Of a DNA stretch of 60,000 nucleotides, positions 24,187-35,245 are shown in pieces. A model generated the notes under the pieces. The model was not told where the DNA came from. It saw nothing but the letters and a program-made list of their open reading frames with translations, and did not search any database. The stretch spans positions 112,546,433 to 112,606,432 of the forward strand of contig NC_081410.1 of the NCBI RefSeq assembly GCF_030272615.1, given 5' to 3'. The stretch's first letter is position 1, and the number at the start of each line of letters is the position of its first letter. Made by a program: the position numbers and the translations under genes. The DNA comes from Cryptomeria japonica (lineage: Eukaryota; Streptophyta; Pinopsida; Cupressales; Cupressaceae).

Positions 24187-25040
24187 ACCAAAGTTCACAC
24201 AATTTTTCACAGAGAGACTAAAACATTTTGCATGTTCATACGCAAATATGCCTAGACTTTATATTGATTTGGTTATGCATCACTTAACAGTTACTCCAGG
24301 TGCAAAACCAGTTAAACAAAAATTGTGTAAGATGCATCCATAGGTGGCATTACTAGTAAAAGTTGAGTTTGAAAAGTTATTGGATGTAAGTTTCATTAGA
24401 CCAATTGATTACGTCGAATGGATTTCCAATCTTGTACATGTCAGCAAACCATTTGGTAACATAAGGATATGTACTGATTTCAGAGATATAAACAAGGCTT
24501 GTCCCAAAGATGACTTCTCATTACAAAACATTAATTTGATCGTCGATCTCATAGCAGGCCACACAATTTTATCACTTATGGATGGATTCTCTTGATACAA
24601 TAAAATTAAGATAGCACCTAAAGATCAACATGAGACATCATTCACATGTCTAAGGGGTACCTTTTTCTTGGAACATCATGCCCTTTGGATTAAATAACGC
24701 AGGTGCCACATATTAGAGAGCCATGACAACAATCTTTCATGACATCATGCATATTACCATGGAGGATTATGTAGATGATATTTGGGGAAAATTAGTTACA
24801 AGGGAAGAAAATTTGAATATCTTAGAAGTGCTCTTTGATCAATTGGAAAAGTACAAAGTTAGATTTAATCCCGAGAAGTGTGTCTTTGGAGTGACCTTCG
24901 AGAAACTCCCAGGATACATTGTCTCGCAATGAGGTATTGAAGGAGATCTATCAAAATTCAAAGCAATTTTAGAGATGCCTCCTCCTAAGAACATCAATAA
25001 ACTTAGACCATTGCTGGCATATCTCCTTCTGAGGAAGTAC
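24187..25040 (+). pseudogene. Gypsy reverse transcriptase, truncated
   Basis: Leading segment: NMPRLYIDLVMHHLTVTPGA. Fingers/palm: VEFEKLLDVSFIRPIDYVEW, RICTDFRDINKACPKDDFSL, and the first catalytic Asp in ILSLMDGFS. A frameshift near 24660 precedes NIMPFGLNNAGATY. The YVDD box is kept in MEDYVDDIW (24762-24780). The thumb reads RFNPEKCVFGVTFEKLPGYI. Sequence stops in the connection segment, around INKLRPLLAYLLLRKYL, at the junction with element C. About 65 residues expected before the RNase H are missing. Confidence 0.9.
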
Positions 25041-26354
25041 CTACCGGTGATAGATGAGCTTCAGGTTGTTGGGCTGCCACTCATCTTCAGTTATGTCAGT
25101 TTTCTTTAATACATCTTCCTTTATGGCTTTTGCTTGTCTGGATCCTTTTCTCACAAATGCCTCAACCTTTTTCACTCTTTTCTTTGACTGAATTTGGCTT
25201 TCTATGGTCTCAGCACTACCAAATACTTCTTCTTTTGGTTCCCTGGGTGCTTCCAGAAGTGCTTTGGCATAAGTTTCAATGATATGATCATCGGTCTCAT
25301 AACCCATCTCGGTTACCCAGATTGTCCTAGGGATGACTGCTTCCATCCAGATCTCATCCTTTTTAATTACAAAACATATATCATCCTTGTATTTGTTGAC
25401 AATTTCCTATGATAGTCTGATTCTTTTGTTCATTCTGACCTTTAGTGCCTGAAAATACTCATTGATATTCTTTTCCTTGTTTTCACCCATGTTGTTGAAT
25501 AAGTCTGATAATTGTTTTCCTACCAGTATGTCATATCCAAAATCTTTGTTGCCTATACCAAGAACCTATTTTGTTATGTGTAGCATTAAGCATACAAGTA
25601 AATTTCAAAATCTAAAGGTTCCTTTCTTATCTTTCTTGATTTTGGTTAAGTTATCAATCAACTCATCTTTTAACCATTCACATACATCAATTTTCACATT
25701 TTCTTTTACCATATCATGAGCACTCTTAATGCATAAATTGGAGACTGAGTTGAGTTTATTTGCATGAGTTTCTTTGTACCCTAAAATCATGCCAACAAAT
25801 CTAACATTTATATCGGTCACATCATTAACCCTTAGAGACCTTCTGTCTGATGTTGCACCAGTTAAGTTCATTACTAGGTCATTGGAGACCTTCTTAGTCT
25901 TGTCAGGTTTGCTACCGGTGGAAGGTAACCCTGTTACTACTTTCACAACTTCCTTAGTGATTTTGTGAACTGAATCAAGCCAAAAGAATGAGCCATGTAC
26001 CCTACTTAAAACTATCCTAACCACTTCCTTGGGAAATTCAGGAATGCAGAGAATTTCAGTGAATCCTAGGGTTTCAACAACTTTATGTTCAGGTTTCACA
26101 TTTCCGGAATTGTCACATATAATAGTCCTATACATGTTTTTAATTTCTTCATCACTTAATTCCTCTATGTTGCAATGAATATACATTCTAGGATCTTCTG
26201 CATAAACAACACCTTTTGGAATTTGGGAAAAAGCACTTGTATTGTCATCTTTCTTAGCTACCTCGGGAACTAGCTGAAATACGGGCCTAGGGCATTTTAT
26301 AACCTCGACTATTGTAGGGTTTGCTATGAATTCAGGTGCAGAGGAGGATGCCAT
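25041..26354 (-). pseudogene. Element C ORF2, protein of unknown family
   Basis: It starts with MASSSAPEFIANPTIVEVIK at 26354. The first 249 residues are open; a TGA at 25605 (FRF*NLLVCLMLHITK), a TAA at 25572 and another stop near 25410 follow, with readable protein continuing (DKDFGYDILVGKQ-like, then MEAVIPRTIWVTEMGYETDD and a Lys/Glu-rich tail) to 25041. The best-defined part is VHGSFFWLDSVHKITKEVVK followed by VVTGLPSTG. I do not recognise a named domain. Its place after the gag-like ORF suggests an element-encoded protein. A possible distant relative is at 40826-41640. Confidence 0.6.
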
Positions 26355-26698
26355 GGTGATAAATACCTTTTTCTACCTTTGGATGGATTGATTGTTGAAG
26401 TGCTTTGTCTCTTTGCTCGAAATGCCTTAGCTCAGAAATCTTTGTGCTCTCTGAAAGTTTAAAATCACGGTGAAATGAAATGGAGCCAAAACCTTATTTT
26501 ATAAAGTCTTTTATGCTATCTACCATATTAATTGCTTGCCGGTAATGTATTAGCTTAACTTTATTTGCCGGTAATGAGTGATTTTCAACTTCTTTTCTCT
26601 AACCGAGGGAATAATAGCACATGTGTCATTAGATTGCCAAACCCTCAAGATAATTTTCTTCAATTTGATGAAGAACTTCCTACCAGTGGAGCATTGCT

Positions 26699-27817
26699 CT
26701 ATCCTACCGGTGGAGCATCACATTGTCCTGTTGGTGGAGTATTTGTTGGTTCTACTGGTGGAGGAGTATTCCCAATATTTAGATCACCTTTTCTAATCCA
26801 TTGCTTTGAGAATTCTTGCTTAACCTCTTCAACCTTTTCTTTACCTTTCAAGCTAGTACTTTTGTTGTCTACTGGTGTACCTTTACTTCTACAAAATTTA
26901 GCAATATGACCAATCTTGTTACATGCATAACAAGTTACATTATTTTTCTGAATAGCTTTCCCATAACCTATGTCGGTTTGTGTTCTGCATTGATTTGATA
27001 AATGTCCAAATCTTCCACAAACATAACCTCTTACATTCATTCTGCAGTTTTCAGAGTTATGACCAATTTTGTTGCATTTGGAGCATTGATCGGTGGGAGG
27101 ATTGATATTCTGATAATTCCTAGATCTACATTCATTTGCCCTATGACCATATGTATTGCAGTTAAATCATTTTCCATTGAATTTGTAAGTATTAGGAGAT
27201 CTTACCGATTTGCTGTGATCCTGAGTATTTGCAGTACCGGAGCTTTCTCCAACTTCAAATCCAATTCCAGAAGTGTCACCTTTGGGTTTTTGATTCTTCA
27301 ATAAGGTACCAAGTTCTTCTAAGCTTTTCTTGAATTTTTCTTTGTGTTGATTTGCAGTTTCCAATTCCCTTTCCAAGATTTCTTTTTGTCTCATTAGTTC
27401 ATTTGAGTCATTCCGAGTATGCATCAAATCTGTCTTCAACATGTCATTTTCATAGCTAAGTTGTGCGTTCTCATTTGCTACATCACTTAGTCTTCTGGTC
27501 AATTCTTCTTCATTCTTCTTTCTGTCCTCAATCTCTTTGCAAAATCTGATAGTCATATCCTGCATTTCATTTTTTGTTGTCATGATCTCTTGTTTCAATT
27601 TTCTTATCATATCATTAAGTGATTCCTTTTCATCGTTATCATTTTGCAATTTTTCACAAAGTTCTCTTCTCTTATTTCTTGTAACAATAATATTTTCTTG
27701 AAGTGCTTGAATAATGTCCTAAGCTGCTTTTAAATCATCTTCTAATTTGATAGTCTTCAACTTCTCTGCATCATAGTCAGTAAGAGCTCCTTCAAGTTGC
27801 TTCATCAGATTTTCCAT
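26699..27817 (-). pseudogene. Element C ORF1, coiled-coil protein with four zinc knuckles
   Basis: Likely start MENLMKQLEGALTDYDAEKL at 27817. A long Lys/Glu-rich heptad region (about residues 10-190) reads as coiled coil, for example KNEEELTRRLSDVANENAQL. It is followed by four CCHC knuckles: FNCNTYGHRANEC (first Cys replaced by TGA), CSKCNKIGHNSENC, YVCGRFGHLSNQC and CYACNKIGHIAKFC. A TAG near 27720 (LKAA*DIIQAL, probably from CAG) and the TGA near 27168 interrupt it. Architecture and position say gag-like nucleic-acid binding, but there is no recognisable copia UBN2 segment. Confidence 0.72.
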
Positions 27818-27873
27818 CTTTACCGATGTCAAGATCTTCCTCAAGCTGTTAGGCTTCTGAAAATAGAGGACCA

Positions 27874-27888
27874 AGCTCTGATACCAAT
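27874..27888 (-). promoter_or_regulatory. Element C primer-binding site
   Basis: AATTGGTATCAGAGC on the minus strand directly after the LTR end CCTAACA; contains the perfect initiator tRNA-Met site. Confidence 0.9.
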
Positions 27889-28699
27889 TGTTAGGGTTCC
27901 CACAAATACTGAGAGGGGGGGGTGAATCAGTATCTGACTGGTAATGAGATTTTCTTAAAACAGAACATGCAGAACATAAAGTATCAGTATACCGGTATGC
28001 AAGAATTAATGTGATTAACAGAACCAAAAACATCCACATGAAAAGAACACCATAACACGAGATGTTTAACGAGGAAACCTGGTGTGGGAAAAACCTCGGT
28101 GGGATTTGTGACCCACAATATTCACTTACTGGCCAATAAGAGAATATTACTTACAATAGGGGCCTGCACATGCAGGAAGGCCAACTGCCTAGAGCACACT
28201 GCTCAATAAGAAGTCACACTGACTTACAATGATGATTATGCAAATCCAATGATCCGTACTGCTTTACAATAGCATCTTCAATGCCAGATTCAGTACCAGT
28301 TCTTGCTCTGTTCTTTACATATACCCTTGACCTATAATTCGCACATTAGGTCTACCTAATAATTTTCTTTATATTTCCTATCCATATCCTACAAATGTCT
28401 ACAATGATCTCTTTTATATACAAGAGTCATTTTACAATTTGCCAAGTCGGCTTACAATAATAAACAAAATATTACATATCAAAAATCTTGTTGGCCTCTG
28501 TGCCGGTATACATCTTTTCTTTTGTGCCGATGCCGGTGTAGATTGTTCTTGCTGATGTCGGTGCACTATCTTGCTTGAATAATTCTTTGCCGATAGAATG
28601 TCTTGCCAGTGCCATAGGATTGCAAGGTTGCCTGTGTAATGCTTTGCCGGTATAATGTCTTGCCAGTGCCATAGGATTGCAAGGTTGCCATCAATGACA
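27889..28699 (-). repeat. Element C 5' LTR (811 bp)
   Basis: Plus-strand ends are TGTTAGGG and ATCAATGACA. The boundary at 27889 is fixed by the primer site; the other end is inferred from TG/CA and from similar ends of G. It contains GAGAGGGGGGGGTGAATCAG (27911-27930), GGGAAAAACCTCGGTGGG (28086-28103) and an internal duplication of about 65 bp with CTTGCCAGTGCCATAGGATT at about 28603 and 28659. Confidence 0.75.
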
Positions 28700-28739
28700 A
28701 AACCTTCAATCACACACAATGTCTCATTGGAGTATCCAT

Positions 28740-29150
28740 GTGCCAATAGGGGCACTCTTGGCACAATATGACTATGAAGGAAAAGAGCAAGCCATCTACT
28801 ACACCAGTCACACATTGGTTGGATATGATCTTAATTATACTCCAGTTGACCATGTGTGTCTTTTCGTAGTTTTTGCTTCACAAAAGTTGCATCATTAGAT
28901 GAAAACTCACAAGACAAAGCTCGTAGAAAGAATTGATCCACTAAAGTATCTACTCAACAAAACAACTCTCATAAGAAGGCTCGCTAAGTGGGTCATGATG
29001 TTAAGTGAATTCAAAATTGAGAATGTGGATAGAAAATTTATGAAAGAACAAATCATTGCAAACCAACTTGCAGATGCACCAATGATCAAAGATTCTCCTA
29101 TTGTATTAGAATTTCCAAATGAATCCATCTTCACAATCACAAAATCCAAA
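28740..29150 (+). pseudogene. Gypsy RNase H (first)
   Basis: Pol resumes after element C with GALLAQYDYEGKEQAIYYTS and HTLVGYDLNYTPVDHVCL, the RT-linked RNase H signature of plant gypsy elements, then DPLKYLLNKTTLIRRLAKWV and NQLADAPMI. A TAG interrupts after SQKLHH. Its N-terminal strand with the first catalytic Asp is missing at the element C junction. Confidence 0.85.
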
Positions 29151-29565
29151 TTATGAAACTATATTTTGATGGTTCATATACACAACGTGGAGCAGGATCA
29201 GGCATACTCTTAATCACACCTTAAGGGAATTATATTCCTAAATCATATGGGCTATCCTTTCCTTGCACGAAAAATATTGCAGAATATGAGGCATTGACAA
29301 TAAGACTACGGATTGCAGTACAATGGAAGATCCAAGAAATTCATGTTTTTGGGGACTCTCAACTTGTGATTCATCAAAAAAATGATGATTATTAGACCAA
29401 AGATGAAAACTAATGCCTTACAAGAAAATGGTGGATGACTTCAAGAAATATTTCATAGAGATACTCTTTGAGCAAATGCCAAGAGAGAACAATTAAACTG
29501 TAGACGCTATGGCTACCATTGCCTCCTTGATCGACATGCCAAAGATTGAGACCCATTGTGAGTTC
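29151..29565 (+). pseudogene. Gypsy second, archaeal-like RNase H
   Basis: A separate RNase H follows: LYFDGSYTQRGAGSGILLIT, NIAEYEALTIRLRIAV, HVFGDSQLVIHQ and TVDAMATIASLID carry the four expected acidic positions (D, E, D, D). Stops and a frame change lie between the third and fourth blocks. A second RNase H of archaeal type between RT and integrase is a published mark of the Tat group. Confidence 0.82.
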
Positions 29566-29759
29566 TTGGTGGATAATATTTTGGTCCCTACATACAATAT
29601 CACTCCATCTGAATTAATATGTGTTGTTGGTCTTGATTCCCCTTGGTATGGAGACATTTTTATGTACCTTCCTGATAACACCCTTCCACCTGACCTTTAT
29701 AATAACCAACGTCACACCTTAATTCACCAAACCTCTCATTATGTCATTATAGCTGGAAC

Positions 29760-30143
29760 ACATTACTAATGGGGTCTCAATGGTACTTTTCATATATGTT
29801 TAGAGAGTGATGAAGCTCAAATCACATTGCATGAAGTCCATGAAGGCATATGTGGGGCTCACTCTAGTGGTCCAACCTTAGCTAAGAAACTTACGAGGAT
29901 TGGTTACTATTGGCCTACCATGGAAAAGGAATCATACTAGTATTTCAAGAAATGTAAGCAATTTTATATTCATGGAGACCTCATTCATGCACCAACATAA
30001 TAACTTCAACCAATTGCTACTTCATGGCCCTTTTGTCAATGGGGACTTGATCTCGTGGGCAAGATTTACCCTCCATCTTCTAATGTCCATAAATTCATTA
30101 TCATATCCATTGAGTATTTCACAAAGTGGATTGATGTCATTCA
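29760..30143 (+). pseudogene. Gypsy integrase, N-terminal part
   Basis: The HHCC zinc segment is visible as LHEVHEGICGAHSSGPTLAK, RIGYYWPTME and KKCKQF. The first catalytic Asp is in WGLDLVGKI, and YFTKWIDVIHV leads to the F1 insertion at 30144. Frame changes occur near 29765 and 29990. Confidence 0.85.
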
Positions 30144-31035
30144 TGTAAGGAAGTTAAGTAACGGAAACAACTTCCTACACTAACCTTGAGAGGAGGATAA
30201 TGCAAAACTTTTTCAGATTGTTATAATAGTTACAGAAAATAGAAATAGACATAATAACATTCATACCACAACACAGTGATTTACGTGGGGAAAACCATTT
30301 CGGGAGAAAAACCCCACACTCCAAAAGCAGCTCAATATTTCATTCAGCAATAAAAATAGATTACAATATACTTGTAGAGAAAGCTCTTCATAGGAGTACC
30401 ACTAATCAGAGATTTAGAGGCAACTCAATAGCCATAAGACTCTTTCATACAACCTCTATCTCACGCACCTCATATATAGGAGATACAATAAAAGAAATCG
30501 TCAAACGGTATTACAAAACCAGGGGCTAAAACCACCCAATGAGGTGTAGCTGACCTTATCTCCCTTCTAGACGCCCTATGACACGTGCTCCTCCCTTTTA
30601 CAGCTCATTTATGTGTCCGATACAAAATTATTTTTCCTATTTCAGGAGTTCAAACTTCCAGAGGCCATAACTTGAGAACCGGGTGTCCGATTGACGAACC
30701 GTTTGAAGCGTCGGAAAGCTCGTGAAGTGCTCTATCACCTCGTAATCGGCTATGCTGGTTACACCCACTTAGCCGGTTACGCCCACTTATTAGGACATTT
30801 CAGAGCCTCTAAATCCCTCAAAATTAAGTTTAAGCACTTTATCACACCCCTCCAAAATGGAAATTTTAATATCTTCAAAATCGGTTGTGATCTTGTGACG
30901 AAACTTTACTAGAATGCTTATCTAGCCAACCAGAAGCTTCAGGCAGAATTTCGCACCATTTCGTGCTCAAATGAAAACTTACTATAAATAGTAACCTCAC
31001 ATAAATGCAAGGTTGAGACACCATTTTTCCCAACA
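30144..31035 (-). mobile_element. Solo LTR F1 in the gypsy integrase (892 bp)
   Basis: Plus-strand ends are TGTAAGGAAGTTAAG and TTCCCAACA, flanked by ATTCA (30139-30143) and ATTCC (31036-31040). Taking it out rejoins the integrase as KWIDVI then PITQVIGKK. It contains TTACGTGGGGAAAACC and GGGAGAAAAACCCC at 30281-30313. F2 (37030-37638) is a shorter relative in the opposite orientation. No internal element sequence is present, so it is a solo LTR left by LTR-LTR recombination. Confidence 0.85.
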
Positions 31036-31780
31036 ATTCCTATCACCCAAGTCATTGGTAAGAAGATTGTGACTTTCATCCTCAATTATATCATTTGTCA
31101 ATATGGTGTTCCCCTTTCCACTATCGCAGATAATGGGTGTCCCTTCAAAAATTAGGATGTTCATGATCTTTGAGATTGATTCCATATACATCATCATTTT
31201 TCAACTCCATACTACCCCCAAGGTAAAGGTCAAGATGAGGTATCTAACAAAACTATTCTTAGAATCCTTAAAAAGATAGTCAATGATGATAGCCGAAACC
31301 AGTACATCCAACTTAATCCCACACTATGCGCCTATTGCACAAGTGTCCACACACCTAATAGAGCTACTCCCTATTCACTTGTCTATGGTTTTGAAGCCAT
31401 CTTACCCATTGAGGTTGATTTACCATCTTTACGAGTCTCGTTATGCGATCTTATCAGTGATGAAGACTACAAGGTCTCCTACTTGCGAGATTTGGAATTG
31501 TTAGATGAGCATTGATATACTACATTCAATCATCTAAAATCATATCATCAGTGTATGAGTCGTGATACAATCACATAGTAAAACCTCACACATTTGAGGT
31601 AGGTGACTTGGTCCTAAGAGAAAACCCCAAAAATCAACAGGATAGAGAGAAAAGGGGAAAGTTTGAACCAAATCGGTTTGGGCCTTATGTAATTGCAACA
31701 ATCTATGGATCAGGTGCATAACAAATATCAACACAAAAAGGAGAACATTGGATGATCCTATCAACAACATGTAGCTTCGC
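31036..31780 (+). pseudogene. Gypsy integrase, core and C-terminal part
   Basis: Continues after F1: VIGKKIVTFILNYIICQYGV, second Asp in STIADNGCPF, then FSTPYYPQGKGQDEVSNKTI with the catalytic Glu, and TPYSLVYGFEAILPIEVDLP, the conserved plant gypsy sequence before the C-terminal domain. TAG and TGA stops fall between the second Asp and the Glu. Decay increases after about 31520. Confidence 0.87.
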
Positions 31781-32615
31781 AAGTTTTATGCATAGCTTTA
31801 CAAAGTATCCTAATCAAAAATACAAAAAAATGAAAAAAAAATGTCACTTTGGTGAAATCCTAGCAAACAAACATCTTTTGACACAAAAAAAAGGAAAAAA
31901 GTAAATAGAAATAAATTCATCCAGTGGTAAAAGCCACTTCAATGGCACCCTGGGCAAGTACCATGGTCAAAACCGGGTTACCAGTGCCATCTCTAGAGAC
32001 TTCTGCTCCTCCCTTCTTTAGCACTCAATTTCACCCTTTCACTTTGCACACACTCACAACCTATCATTCCATAATAAACTTGTCAATACCCATCATGGCT
32101 TGTTATTGATCTACCTAAGACCGGTTCACCATCCATAATAAACCCCCTTTCCAACCTTTTCTTTCACCCATAATAAATTAGGTCAAGGACTATCTATAAC
32201 TAGGGGCAAATTCTAAACCTACTGATGGAAGTGGATTTTTGGCATCACATTTTTTGAGGAGCATCTTATTTTCATTTCTTCCTTCTTTTCGTGCACAATC
32301 CCCAATAAAAGATCACTTGCATCATCGATCCGCAATTAATTTTTTTTCTTCTCCACAATAAAGTATTGATTTCATGAAATAAGTTGATTTTAGATGAGAC
32401 ACAAGCAATAGTGAGCTTTCAAAAAATTAATCTTTTGTCAGCCTTTGACTACAACAGAGTTTTTCAGCACTATCTTTTCTTTATCAGGATGAAAACATTG
32501 TGACCAGATCAAACATGTTAACATATGCGGCAAGATATAGTTATTACTTAAGGATTTCAATTTATGTTGGTGTCAAGTCTTTGATTTTATTTTGATTTGA
32601 TCTTTTGCGGTTTCA
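31781..32615 (+). other. Gypsy 3' untranslated region, first part
   Basis: No coding sequence seen. It includes A-rich runs and mixed sequence of the kind that separates integrase and 3' LTR in long plant gypsy elements. Confidence 0.45.
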
Positions 32616-33556
32616 TGTTTTTGAATATCCGAGAAACTAAGAGGGGGGGTGAATCAGTTGATAACTCAAAATAATTACTTTTATTCTTTTCACCTCCGAA
32701 TCCAAACTACCAAAATTAATTAACACAGATATAGCATGAAAATATAAACATACAACTAATCACACAATGAACATCGTATATGACGTGGAAAACCCAAGAA
32801 GGGAAAAACCATAGAGAATGTTAGTTCTCAATATAAACACAGGTTAAGGTGATTTTTACAAAGGGTAGCTCACTACCAGAATTCTCACTATAGGTGGGCT
32901 CACTACCCAGAAAAAGGCTCACTATCAAAGAAATAGAGAAAGAAAGAAAGAATCCACCACTGAAACATAATCTGCAAAACTGAACTGCTTTCGATGCCTC
33001 AAAACCAACTCATACACATCACCAACTGTCAAATCTTTCCTTTCCAGTCTCGCATATCTTCAAAACAATGTCACACTTTTTCTATATCTAACACTATCAG
33101 ATAATCTTCATATAGATATTCTTCTAGGAAGCATAATATTCCAAGTCGGCCAAGACAGGGATCTAAAATAGGTCAACATTAAACATTATGGAGGTGGGAA
33201 GGAATGAGTAGTAGACCATACCACAACACAGATCAACGGTCATATTGACATGTTACAATCATTACAAATTCTAGACCAAAAATCATGATACACATGCTAC
33301 ACTACAAGTCGTTGAACATCCTAGAATTTTGGACTTAATTTGGACCCAAACACCATCGCCCAAAGCAACAAAGATAAGACTAGGACCAAGTTACATATGA
33401 ATACCAATGATCAACACCATATCCAATAACCTAAAATATCTAGATCACCAACACATCTTCTGGAGTACCAAAGATTTCGAGAACACACATTTCGGATCAC
33501 CAATACCAAGAACAAAAGAGACATCAATGCCAACCAATATGTTGGCATCAATGACA
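32616..33556 (-). mobile_element. Probable solo LTR G (about 941 bp)
   Basis: The sequence AACTAAGAGGGGGGGTGAATCA (two words, AACTAAGAGG then GGGGGTGAATCA) at 32635-32656 and ACGTGGAAAACCC..GGGAAAAACC at 32782-32809 match the ends of LTRs A, B and C in the same orientation. The far end resembles C's (GGCATCAATGACA). I found no matching target duplication, so both ends are approximate. Confidence 0.6.
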
Positions 33557-34745
33557 ACCACTTAATAACACCATCTCATCTGTAAAAATCACATTTGCAA
33601 CACATGTTTCCTATGCTTCTCAAGGATGTCTATGACTAGAGTGATCAGGATTGGACATGATCACCTATTTGTTGTTTGTGGATTGTCTCTTAGTAAAACT
33701 ATGGATTGTCCAAGGATATGAGGACATTGTGGGTCGTGTGAACTGGGGAATTCATTGTTTGTGATTGTTTGATCTCCATGCAAACAATAACTATCTAGTT
33801 CGAACCTATATCTGGATGGTCACAATATATTTTCCATAATAAGCTCAATGATGATAATAACACAAGAAGCTCATTCACCTCCATATCGTCTACCTGCCAT
33901 CGTCCTTTCTTGTGTGTCCTCTATTTTCCTCCTTGTGCTTATGTAGTCTGAAATCATAGGACTTAAGAATAATGACACACCAAAAACATATGCATTCCAT
34001 GTAGTGTCCATCTGCATTATCATATGTTAGTAGGCATCATACATATGACATAGATAGAAATCATATTGCATCCATCCTACATATCAATAGATTAGTTTCC
34101 ATATCACAACACATCCCACACACACCACATGTTAGTAAACACATAAACATGATTGCATACATCACACCATCATACATAGCATAACTATATAGAAAATAAA
34201 ATACATCTCATAAGCATCATATATGCATCATTAGATCATACATAGCATCATATAGATTAACTGCATCATCGTGATAGAACATCATATAAGCATCATAGAA
34301 TCATAACATGGCATCTCATCATAAAGCATATAGTCATATAGCATAAAAATAACCACACATGCATCACATAACATCATACATATATCGTCGCCACCAAAAT
34401 AGATCATCTCTCATATATATCAAAAAAAATGTGTCATGATAAAATGATGTCAAAAAATCATATGACTACAATTGTCCCAAGTGTCTATATCATACAAAAA
34501 ATTGATACAACATGGACTCGAGAATGCTATTATTAACTGCCTCCCTCAGAGACAGTAGGCCTCAGTAGAATCTAAGCTCCTCATGACGGTCCAACTGCCT
34601 ATCCCCAATGATGGAACCCCTCCTTGGGATTAACCTGCAAGAAAACACAATCGCATCAACATCATCTCTATCAAATTTATTAGCTTACATCAAGATTTGC
34701 CATCTTTTTACCCTATCTTGAGACTTCATCAGCTTCATCAGTCGC
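33557..34745 (+). other. Gypsy 3' untranslated region with CATCATA-rich low-complexity stretch
   Basis: No gene seen. From about 33960 to 34440 the sequence is dominated by short CATCATA, ACATAGCAT and CATCACATA words, a degenerate microsatellite. Confidence 0.5.
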
Positions 34746-35009
34746 TTTGCAATCTATCCTATTAGGACACTCATCGGATTTCATCAATCCAACAGCTTAT
34801 CTAATATCAGTTTTGCAATTTGTCCTAATAGGGAACTCACTGGATTTCATCAATTTGACGGCTTATCCAATATCTACTTTGCAACCTATCCTGCTAGGGC
34901 GCTCACCGGATTTTATCAATCCAATGGCTTATCCAATATCAACTTTGAAATCTATCTTGTTAGGGCACTCATCGGATTTCATAAATCTAATGACTTATCC
35001 AATTGGTCA
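34746..35009 (+). repeat. 66-bp tandem repeat, four units, before the gypsy 3' LTR
   Basis: Units start TTTGCAAT, TTTGCAAT, TTTGCAAC and TTTGAAAT at 34746, 34812, 34878 and 34944, exactly 66 bp apart, each with GGATTTCAT or GGATTTTAT and TTATC(C/T)AATATC. As 66 is a multiple of three, a 22-residue repeat (for example SDFINPTAYLIS) stays open over 94 codons. It lacks relatives I know and sits in an untranslated region, so I do not call it a gene. Confidence 0.85.
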
Positions 35010-35245
35010 TTCCTATTTATCACAGTCATGACCTATTTTGCCTTTATTTCATCTTCTTTTTCATCTTGCTTAGTCTTTTTTCAACCTTTTTCTTTTCAAG
35101 AGATTGCCCAAATTTTTTGAAAAAAAAGTTCACCCAATCTCTCGAGGGGGCATACCACTCTCGTACTAGGGAAAATGGTGTATCAGTTAATCTTATCTTG
35201 TTTGAAACAAAATGATAAACTACTTTGTCTCAAAGAGTCGCAAAA

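Larger units (their letters stand above)
25041..28699 (-). mobile_element. Element C: LTR element with gag-like and unknown ORFs, 3' part missing
   Basis: On the minus strand: LTR (28699 to 27889), a perfect TTGGTATCAGAGC primer site, a coiled-coil/zinc-knuckle gag-like ORF, then a second ORF of unknown family that runs into the gypsy RT at about 25041. No RT, integrase or second LTR is present. Gypsy sequence is also missing at this junction, so one deletion probably removed C's distal half and some gypsy pol. Alternatively the copy was inserted incomplete. Confidence 0.75.

Noticed and set aside
34000-34440. Satellite or centromeric repeat
   Set aside because: Only short degenerate CATCATA words without a fixed period.
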